From NCBI RefSeq assembly GCF_040412425.1, contig NC_089781.1, positions 56,082,468-56,146,467 of the forward strand: DNA of 64,000 nucleotides, read 5' to 3'. A program made the translations under genes and the position numbers. A model generated the notes under the pieces. It saw only the letters and a program-made list of their open reading frames with translations, had not been told where the DNA came from and did not search any database. This stretch comes from Macrobrachium rosenbergii. Taxonomy: Eukaryota; Arthropoda; Malacostraca; Decapoda; Palaemonidae. Below, one piece after another: positions 23,418 through 33,400 of the stretch. Position 1 is the stretch's first letter. Each line of letters starts with the position of its first letter.

Positions 23418-23789
23418 GTCAAATCAGTGGGGGAGGGGGGAGGGAGGGGGTGGGGCCTTTGGAGCAGATGCAAGATCTTTGGGAGGGTGAGTGTTATTAT
23501 CATTAATTATTTTGTTTTATTGCCATTTCATTAATGTTTTTGTCCTTGTTCATTCAATTTACAGTCTTATTTTTTTTCTAATGCTTAATCATTGCTTTAG
23601 GGTAAGCTTGTGTTTGTTGTTTTTGTGTTTGCTTGCATGCATGCAATTATTATTATCTTATTCCAATATTATTTTGTGGCGATCGATATGTTACAAAATA
23701 TTCTTATTTTACATTTAATTTTATAAAAATGTTTTTTTTTATTGTACTGTTTAATGTTGCATACTATGAAAATGCTGTTTGCCTGTGCT

Positions 23790-24420
23790 CCCTTAAGGCA
23801 AATTAGGGAATTCTTAGGGTTAGGTTATTAAAATGAAACAACGTAACAATAAAAAAATACCATTACTGTTATTTTTTTTTACTTAAAACTCTAAATTCCT
23901 TCCATTTTGCTATTTTGCGTATGATTTTACGAGGGCTTGTGCACCTGCAATACATATTAGGGACTTCTGAAGGTTGAGGGATTAAAATGAAACAACGTAA
24001 CAAGAAAAAATGCCTTTATTTTTATTATCTTTTTTTTTTCTCGTAAATTCCTTCCACTTTGCTATTGTGCGTATGTTTTGAAGCGCACTTGCGAATCTGG
24101 AATACAATTTTAGGACTTTCGGGGTAGTGGGGGTCGGAATGAAACAACTATCTACCAAAAAAGTCTTTATTTCTAAATTACAACATAGAAAAATATTCTT
24201 TTTTATTGTACTATTTTGCGTGTGTTTTTACGCGCGCATGCGCGCCAATAATGAAATAGTGCATTCTGAGGGATGCGAGGGGTTATGGTGAAATGATTTT
24301 ATAGCAAAAAAATCTTTATTGCCATTTTCAACCCCAAAAATATTAATGATTTTATTTTATTGTCTTCTTTGATGCACGCTTGCGTGCGCGCAAGCCATTC
24401 CTAAACAAATTTTGGGGCTC
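23790..24420 (+). repeat. About 150-bp tandem repeat, four diverged copies
   Basis: The phrase ATGAAACAACGTAACAA recurs at 23834 and 23987, in decayed form at 24139 (ATGAAACAACTATCTACC), and as GTGAAATGATTTTATAGC at 24287, spaced 153, 152 and 148 bp. Each copy also has a CTTTATT-rich stretch, CTATTTTGCGTATG-like text and a GCGC-rich patch. The array lies entirely inside the DNA transposon, next to its right end. Confidence 0.7.
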
Positions 24421-24557
24421 TGTAAAAATTCCAACATCATCACCTATAACTTGCCGCAAGTTACATCTTAATATCTTTAATGATTTTCCTGCTACAAACT
24501 TTTAACTTTAACCCTCTGTTTCTCCTTTTCTATGGCCTTTTTGTATTTTTTAAAAAA

Positions 24558-24590
24558 TGGCATATTGGCCCCTATCTCCTTATACACCTG
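24558..24590 (-). repeat. Right terminal inverted repeat of the DNA transposon
   Basis: In reverse complement it starts CAGGTGTATAAGGAGAT and continues AGGGGCCAATATGCCA, pairing with the left end at 22731-22762. Confidence 0.8.
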
Positions 24591-24603
24591 ATTTATTTCT
24601 GAC

Positions 24604-25439
24604 AATTTTATATTCTTACTATAGAAATTGCATTTTCCATATCCTTCCCACTTTTTCGTCTCTTGCTTATCTCTGTTTTCACTTGCTTTGGAATGGACTG
24701 TTAATTCTATGACATTATGGTCTAAACTACTCGTATTATACACTATTATTTCTTTAACATAGTTCACCCCATTCACAAATACTAGGTCTAAAATAGTTTC
24801 CTTTCTTGTTGGCAGGTGTTATATTTGCTGAATGTTATGTTCTAGTAGCATATCTAATAGATTTTCAAATTGTCTCTTATCTTCTACACTAGTATTACTC
24901 TCTTTTTTACATGCATAAATACAACCACAGTCTCCTATTCATTCTTTCCAATCTATGAAAGGAAAGTTAAAGTCTCCGGATAGGAGTATAATCCAGTCTT
25001 TGAGATTTCTACATATACCATCTAATTTCTCTATTATTATGTCAAACTCTTTAGTATTAAGGGGTCTGTATATTATGATGTTCACTAATTTTTCAGATTC
25101 AGATTCTACTGCAATTATTTCACATTCTGTGTTACTATATTTCTCACAGATTTTTCCTTCATTAACGTCTCTCCCATATATTGTGGTTCCCCCTTGATTC
25201 CTATTTTTTCTACCTGATCTATAAGTTTGGAAACTCTTTATCTGGCCGTCATTACCAGTCTCTTGGGAATACCATGTTTCACTTATATTCATTATATCTA
25301 TTTTTTCATTTTGGGTTAGTTCTAAGAACTCTATTTTTCTTTTTGAGTTACTCAAAACTAAACCTTGCACATCCATCACTATGATGGTTTGCTTGTTATC
25401 CCCATTATATAATATGGATAATAATAAGGATTTTCCCAT
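24604..25439 (-). pseudogene. LINE D ORF2, endonuclease part
   Basis: 24939-25439 begins at the conserved MGKSLLL start and holds NISETWYSQ, GGTTIYGR, IIYRP and LLSGDFNFPF. The remaining C-terminal part lies in another frame (24492-24776), which reads SSLDHNVIEL, so the Ser of the SDH motif is changed to Leu. That frame then runs into the transposon insert. Frame loss occurs near 24940. Confidence 0.8.
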
Positions 25440-25486
25440 GCCTCTTTCCTGTTCTGATATGTTGTTTTTTCTTCATTTCCAGAAAT

Positions 25487-26766
25487 TCAGACAAAACAAA
25501 AAAAAAAAACCAGCTTTTCCAAAATATTTGGTCTTCCATCTTCATATTTATTCATTTTGTGTATATATATATCTACATTTATCACCATATCTGCACCACC
25601 TCTTGGCATCATAAATGTATTGCTTGTTCCTTGCCCTGTATCTACAGTAGGTGCTGATGCCTCATATCGTGATGTTGACATTTCATAACGTGGTGTTGGC
25701 TTGCTTTTTTCCTTGGTCTCATACACTTTATTCCTTTCTTTATTTGTTTCATTTTTACTTTGATTTTTGCTATGTATTTGATTTTGATTTTCCTTCTTCA
25801 TGGCTACAGGATACATATATCTACATTTTTTGTTGAATCTACATCCTTTTCCATCTCTCAAGTTTTTGCATATTTTGTGATGTAGATCGCTGCATTCATC
25901 CTCATAGTCATCTAGATATGCACATTTGCCATAAATCTCATAGTTGTGACATATCTTGGGATACTTGTAGTGACATCTTTCACCGAATCTGCAATTCCCT
26001 CTTTTCAAAAGGGTGCAGACTGTGTCTCTCTTTTTTTTTTTTTTTTTTCTTGCTGTTTCCTGTCGGTATGTAGATTCGGGTACAACCTCTTTGGAATTTT
26101 ATTTTGTGTTGTCATTTCATAGTTTATTTCTTCGTATGTATGCTGTTGTATTGCCTCATATGTAGAGTCTATGAGATTCTCTGCAGCCATACTCTTATCC
26201 TGTTCTTTGTTTTCATTATTTTTTTCTATCTCTTCAATCTTATTTTCTTCTTCTATTCCATTTTCCTCTTCTTCCTCTTTCTCATCTTCTTCATCCTCTA
26301 CTATTTGCACATTAAGTCTTGACTTAATGACATTGTCTATCCATATTGGACATGTTGAGCAAAATACTCTTGTGTCCTTATTTTTATTTTGTTGGACTTC
26401 AGCACATGTAGGGTGAGTAGGTACGTGGCATGCATAGCATTTCCTTATCAGGTTTGTGGATTTACAATACCATACCAGACATTACATAGATTACATGCTT
26501 TAGGCATTCGTTTTCCTATTGCATCAATCAGTATATTCACGATATTCACCTTGTTCATTTTCTTTGTTGGAATGTGTTGATTGATGTAGATTTTCTTGAT
26601 AAGTCTCTTGATCACTTGGACTTTCTTTGGTATTCCTTCAAATATTTTCATTATGTTTTCTGCTGACTTGTTCCAGCTTGATGGGTTATATCCTTTCAAT
26701 ATTTCTGTGAATATTTTGCATCTTTTTGGTTGGAGTTGTTGGTGATCTCGTCGATAAGAAACCAAG
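25487..26766 (-). pseudogene. LINE D ORF1 (PHD plus CCCH fingers, frameshifted)
   Basis: 26448-26795 carries the N-terminal Lys-rich region and the start of the PHD-like cluster (CNLCNVWYGIVNPQ), fused upstream to satellite codons. 26005-26310 is the acidic tract and following linker. 25487-26008 has CCCH fingers 1 to 3; finger 4 is lost through an indel near 25640, after which a frame reads its DNA differently. The ORF is broken in at least three places. Confidence 0.8.
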
Positions 26767-27084
26767 GGGAGAAGGATGGTGTTTAGGGACCACACTGTTT
26801 AAACTAGTTTTTTGGGGGAGGGGAGAGAGGACAGGGAAGTGGGAGGAAGGTCCCTGGGATAAGGGTGTTGTTAAGGACCACGCTGTTTAAACCAGTTTTT
26901 TGGGGAAGGGTGGAGAGGAGGGGGAAGTGGGAGGCAAGATCCTGCGCAGAGGGGTGGTGTTTAGGGACCAAGAGTTTTTGGGGAGGGGGAGAGGAGAGGG
27001 AAGTAGGGGTGGTGTTTAGGGACCACACTGTTTAACCTAAGGTTTTGGGGGAGGGGAGAGGCGAGGGAAGTGGGAACAAGGTCC
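26767..27084 (+). repeat. Satellite array block 5, forward orientation
   Basis: Three to four monomers, some shortened (for example the collapsed unit near 26968-27020). From about 26798 on it duplicates 20335-20566. Confidence 0.9.
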
Positions 27085-27453
27085 ACATCGCCTTACAGAC
27101 CTCACAGTTTTTTCGGGTTGCCCCAGGTCACTCAGTGTGAGGCACCTTTTATGTCTACCATAGAGTTGCTAATGCATCTTCAGTTATATTTTGCACCTTC
27201 CAGTCTTGGATGGTCTGGGACGTAGCTTAGATATTTGTCGACCTCATTCTTAAACACATCTATGCTCACTCCTGATATGTTCCTCAGATGAGCTGGTAAC
27301 GCATTGAAGAGACGTTGCATTATTGATGCTGGTGTGTAGTGGGTTAATGTCCTGTGTGTTTTCCTTAGTTTTCCTGGTATAGTTTTGGGCACTATTAATC
27401 TACCTCTGCTTTCTCTTTCTTATGTTTTTAGCTCCATGATGTTTTTGGTGATT
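26798..27453. repeat. Tandem segmental duplication, copy 2
   Basis: Matches 20335-20940 in satellite variants, in the LINE 3' junction and in LINE-internal variants. Copy 2 stops inside the LINE at GTTTTTGGTGAT and jumps back to satellite, so the duplication is truncated. Confidence 0.8.
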
Positions 27454-27457
27454 CTGT
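27085..27457 (-). mobile_element. LINE D': 370-bp 3' fragment, a duplicate of the end of LINE D
   Basis: Contains the tail and the last roughly 120 codons of ORF2 (27180-27392 open; NALPAHLRNISGVSIDVFKN). It shares the 3' flank and the LINE variants of copy D, so it arose by duplication and not by separate retrotransposition. Its left end is next to AAGGTCC; its right end is at CTGTGGACTACACAGG. Confidence 0.85.
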
Positions 27458-30400
27458 GGACTACACAGGTTAAACCAGTTTTTTGGGGGGGAAGGGGGAG
27501 TGGAGAGGGAAGTGGGAGGCAAGGTCATTGGGAGAGGGGTGGTGTTTAGGGACCACAATGTTTAAAAAAATTTTTTTGCCGAAGGGGAAAGGAGAGGAAA
27601 GTGGGAGGAAGGTCCCGGGGAAAGGGGTGGTGTTTAGGGACCACACTGTTTCAACCAGTTTTTTGGGGGTAGTGGGGAGAGGAGAGGAGAGGGAAGTGGG
27701 AGGCAAGGTCCCGGGGGGAAGGGTGGTGTTTAGAGACCACTCTGTTTAAATCAGTTTTTTGGGGAAAGGGCGAGAGGAGAGGTAAGTGGGAGATAAGGTC
27801 CTAGGGAGGGGGGTTGTTTAGGGATCACACTGTGTAAACAAGTTTTAGGGGAGAGGAGAGAGGAGAGGGAAGTGGAAGGCAAGGTCTATAGGAAAGGGGC
27901 AGTATTTAAGGACCACACTGTTTAAATCAGTTTTTTGGGGGACAGGAGAGGGAAGTGGGAGGCAAGACTCTGGGGATAGGGGAGGTTTTTAGGTACCATA
28001 CTTTTTAAACCAGGTTTTTGATGGAGGGATGAGAGCAGAGGGAAGTGGGAGGCAAGGTACCGGGGAGAGGGGTGGTGTTTAGGGACCACAATGTTTAAAC
28101 TAGTCTTTTGGGAGAGGGGGAGAGGAGAATGAAGTGGAAGTGAAGGTCCCAGGGAGAGGGGTGGTGTTTAAGGACCACACTGTTTAAACCAGTTTTTTTG
28201 GTGGAGGGGGGAGAGGAGAGGGAAGTGGGAGGAAAGGTCCTTGGGAGAGGTGTGGTGTTTATGGACTGCAATGTTCAAACTAGTTTTGGGGGAGGGGGGA
28301 GAGGAGAGGGAAGTAGGAGTCATTGGCCCGCGAATAGGGTGAGGTGTTTAGGGACAACATTGTTTAAACCAGTTTTTGGGAGAGGGGGGAGAGGAGAGGG
28401 AAATAGGAGGGAAGGTTCTTAGGAGAGAAGTGGTCTTTAGGGACTACACTGTTTAAAACAGTTTTTTTAGGGGAGGGGGAGAGGAGAGGGAAGTGGGAGG
28501 CAAGGTACCTGGGAGAGGGGTGGTGTTTAGGGACCACACTGTTTAAACCAGTTTTTTAGGGGAGGCAGGGAGAAGGGAGGGAAATGGGAGGCAAGTTCCC
28601 GGGAGAGGGGTGGTGTTTAGGGACCACACTGCTTAAACGAGTTTTTTGGGGGAGGGGGAGAGGAGAGGGAAGTGAGAAGCAAGGTCTCGGCGAGAGGGGT
28701 GTTGTTTAGGGACCACACTGTTTAAACCAGTTTTTTTGGGGAGGGGGGAGAGTAGAGGGAAGTGGGAGGCTAGGTATGGGGGAGAGGGGTGGTGTTTAAA
28801 CTAGTTTTTGGGTGAGGGGGAGAGGAAAGGGAAGTGGGAGCAATGTCCTGGGGAGAGGTGTGGTATTTAGGGACCATACTGCTTAAACAGATTTTTTGAG
28901 GCAAGTGGGAGAGGAGACGATGTGGGAGGCAAAGTTCCGGGGAGAGGGCTGGTGTTTAGGGACCACACTGTTTAAACCAGTTTGTTAGGGGAGAGGAGAT
29001 GGAAGTGGGAGGAAAGGTCCGGGGGAGATGGGTAATGTTTAGGGACCACACTGTTTAAACCAGTTTTTTGGGGTAGGGTGGAAAGGAGAGGGAAGTGGGA
29101 AGGAAGGTTCTGGAGAGAGGGGTGATGTTTAGGGACCACACTGTTTAAACCAGTTTTTTAAGGGAGGGGGGAGAGGATAGGAGAGGGAAGTGAGAGGCAA
29201 GGTCCCGAGGGGAAGTGCTGTGTTTAGGAACCACTCTGTTTAAACCAGTTTTTTGGGGAAAGGGTGAGAGGAGAGGTAAGTGGGAAGGAAGGTCCTAGGG
29301 AGGGGGGTGATGTTTAGGGACCACACTGTGTAACTAAGTTTTTTAGGGGAGAGGAGAGAGGAGAGGGAAGTGGGAGGCAAGGTCTATGGGAGAGGGATGG
29401 TGTTTAAGGACCACAATGTTCAAATAAGTTTTTTAGGGGACAGGAGAGAGATGTGTGAGGCAAGGCTCCTGGGATAGGGGAGGTTTTTAGGTACCACTCT
29501 TTTTAAACCAGCTGTTTGGTGGAGGGGTGAGAGCAGAGGGAAGTGGGAGGCAAGGTACTGGGGAGAGGGGTGGTGTTTAGGGACCACAATGTTTAAACTT
29601 ATTTTTTGGGAGAGGGGAAGAGGAGAGGGAAGTGGGAGGGAATATCCCAGGGAGAGGGGTGGTGTTTAAGGACCACACTGTTTAAACCAGTTTTTGGGGG
29701 AGGGTCGAGAGGAGAAGGAAGTGGGAGGCAAGGTCCCGGGGAGAGGGTTGGGGTTTAGGGACCAAAATGTTTAAACCATTTTTTGGGGGAGGGGAGAGGT
29801 AAGTGAAGTGGAAGGCAATGTCCCGGGGAGAGGGGTGTAGTTTAGTGGCCTCACTGTTTAAACTAGGTCTTTGGTGGAAGGGGAGAGGAGAGGGAAGTGG
29901 GAGGGAAGGATCTTTGGAGATGGGTGGTGTTTAGGGACAGTACCGTTTAAACCAGTTTTTTTGGGGGAGGGGGAGAGGAGAGGAAATTGGAGGCAAGTTC
30001 CCACTGAGAGGGGCCGTATTTATTGCCCCCACTTTTAAAACCAGTTTTTGCGGGAGGTGGAGAGAAGAGGGAAGTGGGAGGCAATGTCCCGTTGAGAGTG
30101 GTGGTGTATAGGGACCATTCCGTTTAAACCAGTTTTTGGGGGAATGGGGAGAGGAGAGAGAAGTGGGAGGGAAGGTTCTGGTGAGAGGGGTGATGTTTAG
30201 GACCACACTGTTTAAACGAGTTTTTTGGGGGAGGGGGAGAGGAGAGGGAAGTAGGAGACAAGGTCCCAAGGAGAGGGGTGGTGTTTAGGGACCAAACTGC
30301 TTAAACAGTTTTTGGGGGAGCGGGAGAAGAGAGGGAAGTGGGAGGGAAGGTTCTGGAAAGAGGGGGGGTGTTTAGGGACCACAATGTTTAAACTAGTTTT

Positions 30401-33400
30401 TTTGGGAATGGGGGAGAGGAAAGGGAAGTGGGAGGCAAGATCCCTGGGAAAAGGGTGGTGTTTAAGGACCACACTGTTTAAACCAGTTTTTAGGGGAGGG
30501 GGAGAGGAGAGGGAAGTGAGAGTGAAGGTTCTGTGGAGAGGGGTGGTGTTTGGGGACCACACTGTTTAAACCAGTTTTATGGGGGAGGGGGAGAGGGGAG
30601 AGAAGCGGAAGGCAAGGTCCTTGGGACAGGGTTGGTGCTTAGGGACCAAACTGCTTAAATAGTTTTTGGAAGAGGGGAGAAGAGAGGGAAGTGGGAGGGA
30701 AGGTTCTGTAGAGAAGTGTCATGTTTAGGGACCACATTTTTAAACCAGTTTTTCAGGGGAGGGTGGAGAGGAAAGGGAAGTTGGAGGCAAGGTTCTGGGG
30801 AGATGGGTGGTGTTTACAGACCACACTGTTTAAACCAGGTTTTGGGGGAGGCGGGAGGGGAGAGGAGAGGGAATTGGGGGGAAGGTTCTGAGGAGAGGGG
30901 TATTGTTTGAGGACCGCACTGTTTAAACCAGCTTTTTAGGGGAGAGGATTGAGGAGAGGGAAGTGAGAGCCTTGGTCTCTGAGAGGGGTGTTGTTTAAGG
31001 ACCACACTGTTTAAATCAGTTTTTTTGGGGGAGAGGAGAGGGAAGTGGGAGGCAAGGTACTGGGGAGAGGAGTGGTGTTTAGGGACCACAATGTTTAACC
31101 CTCTGGGAGGGTGAAAGGAGAGGTAAGTGGGAGGGAAGGTCCCATGGAGAGGGTTGGTGTTTAAGGACCAAACAGTTTAAAACATTTTTTGGGAGGAGGG
31201 GGGAGAGGAGAAGGAAGTGGGAGGCAAGGCCCCGTGGAGAGGGGTGGTGTTTAGGGACCACAATGTTTAAACCAGTTTTTTGGGGAGGGGAGAGAGGTGA
31301 GGAAAGTGGGAGGCAAGGTCCCGGGAGAAGGGTGGTGTTTAGCTACCACACTGTTTAAACCAGTTTTTTGTTTGCGGTGGGAGAGGAGATGGAAGTGGGA
31401 GGGAAGGTTCTGGGGAGAGGGGTGGTGTTTAGGGTCCACACTGTTTAAACCAGATTTTTGGAGGAAGGGGAGAGAAGAGGGAAGTGGCGGTAAGTTCCCA
31501 CTGAAGGTGGTGGTTTTTAAGGACCATGCTGTTTAAACCAGTTTTTGCGGTTGGGGAAGACGAAAGTAAAGTGGGAGGCAAGGCCCTGGTGAGAGTGGTG
31601 GTGTTTAGGTACCTTTCTGTTTAAACCAGTCTTTTAGGAAGGAGGGAGAGGAGAAGGAAGTCGGATTGAAGGTTCTGGTGAGAGAAGTGGTGTTTAGGGA
31701 TCACACTGTTTAAACCAGTCTTTTGGGGAGGGGGAGAGGAGAGGTAAGTGGGAGACAAGGACCCGGAGAGAGGTGTGGTGTTTAGGGACCAAACTGTTTA
31801 AACAGATTTTGTGGGAGGGGGAGAAGAGAGGGAAGTGGGAGGGAAGGTTCTGGAGCGAGGGGTGGTGTTTAGGGACCAGAATGTTTAAATCAGTTTTTTG
31901 GAGGGGAGGGAGAGGGAAGGTAAGTGGAAGGCAAGGTCCCGGGGAGAAGGGTAGTGTTTAAGGACCACACTGTTTAAACCAGTTTTTGGGGGAGGGGGAG
32001 AGGAGAGGGAAATGAGAGTGAATGTTCTGGGGAGAAGGGTGGTGTTTAGTGGCCATACTGTTTAAACAAGTTTTTTTGGGGGAGGGACAGAAGAGAAAGA
32101 AGGGGTAGACAAGGCCCCGGGGAGATGGGTGGTGTTTGAGGACCAAACAGCTTAAACATTTTTTGGCGGAGGGGGAGAAGAGAGGGAAGTGGGAGGTAAG
32201 GTTCTGGGGAGAGGTGTCGTGTTTAGGGACCACAGTTTTTAAACCAGTTTTTTGGGGGAGGGGGAGAGGAGAGGGAAGTGGTAGGTGAGGTCTGGACGAG
32301 AGGGGTGGTGTTTAGGGACCACACTGTTTAAACTAGTTTTTTGGGGGAGAGGAGAGAGGAGAGGGAAGTGGGAGGCGAAGTCTCTGGGAGGGGGTGGTTT
32401 TTAGGTACCACACTGTTTAAATCAATTTTTTGGGGGAGAGGAGAGGGAAGCGGTGGCAAGGTTCCGGGGAGATGGGTGGTGTTCAGGGAACATGCTGTTT
32501 AAATCAGTTCTTTTGGGGGGAGGGATGAGAGGAGAGGGAAGTGGGAGGCAATGTCCCTGAGAGAGGGGTTGTGTTTAGTGACCACAATGTTTAAACTAGT
32601 TTTTTGGGGAGCGAGGATATGAGAAGGAAGTGGGAGGCAAGATTCCGGAGAGAGTGGTGGTGTTTAAGTACCACACTGTTGTAAACAAGATTTTTGTGGG
32701 AGGCATGGAGAGTCGAGGGAAGGGAGAGGCAAGGTCCCAGGGAGAGGGGTGGTGTTTATGGACCACGCTGTTTAAACCAGTTTTTTGGGGGAGAGGGGAA
32801 AGGAGAGGGAAATAGGAGGCAAGGTCCTTGGAGAGTGGTGGTGTGGTGTTTACGGACCACACTGTTTAAACCAGTTATCTGGGGGAGGGGGAGAGGAGAG
32901 GAGAGTATAGTGGGAGGCAAGGTCCCGGGGGATAGGGTTGGTGTTTAAGGACCACTCTGTTTAAACCAGTGTTTTGCGGGAAGGGCGAGAGGAGAGGGAA
33001 GTGGGAGGCAAGGTCCTAGGGGTAGGGGTGGTGTTTAGGGACAACCCTGTTTAAACCAGTTTTTTAGGGGAGAGGAAGAGGAGTGGGAAGTGGGAGGCAA
33101 GGTCTCTGGGAGAGGGGTGGTGTTTAAGGACCACACTGTTTAATCAGTCTTTTGGGAGAGAGGAGAGGGAAGTGGGAGGAAAGGTTCCTTGGAGAGGGAA
33201 GGTGTTCAGGTACTGAACTGTTTAAACCAGGTTTTTGGTGGACGGATGAGAGGAGAGGGAAGTGGGAGGATAGGTACTGGGGAGAGGGGTGGTGTTTAGC
33301 GACCACAATGTTTGAACTAGTTTTTTGTGGGAAGGGGAAAGGAGAGGGATGATGGAGGGAAGGTCCCAGGGAGAGGGGTGGTGTTTAAGAACCATACTGT

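Larger units (their letters stand above)
22731..24590. mobile_element. 1.86 kb DNA transposon with imperfect terminal inverted repeats
   Basis: The insert has ends CAGGCATTAAGGAGAG on the left and, in reverse complement, CAGGTGTATAAGGAGAT on the right. The inverted similarity continues for about 32 bp through GGGGC and ATATGCCA. A 4-bp ATTT duplication flanks it. Inside are a small two-exon coding remnant near the left end and a four-copy, roughly 150-bp tandem repeat near the right. No transposase catalytic domain is visible, so it looks non-autonomous. Superfamily not assigned: a 4-bp duplication fits several (for example Sola, Chapaev-like or Ginger), but the CAGG ends do not settle it. 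Confidence 0.82.
20567..26766 (-). mobile_element. LINE D: CR1/L2-like retrotransposon split by a DNA transposon
   Basis: Reverse-strand LINE in two pieces, 20567-22730 (3' part) and 24591-26766 (5' part). They join exactly at the linker between endonuclease and RT once the 22731-24590 insert and a 4-bp duplication are removed. Together they are about 4.34 kb, reaching into the ORF1 N-terminus. The 3' tail is degenerate (CATCGCCTTACAGACCTCACAG on the plus side). The 5' end meets satellite after CTTCTCCCC. Confidence 0.88.

Noticed and set aside
26968..27020. A distinct short repeat family
   Set aside because: It is a collapsed satellite monomer with an internal deletion, not a new unit.
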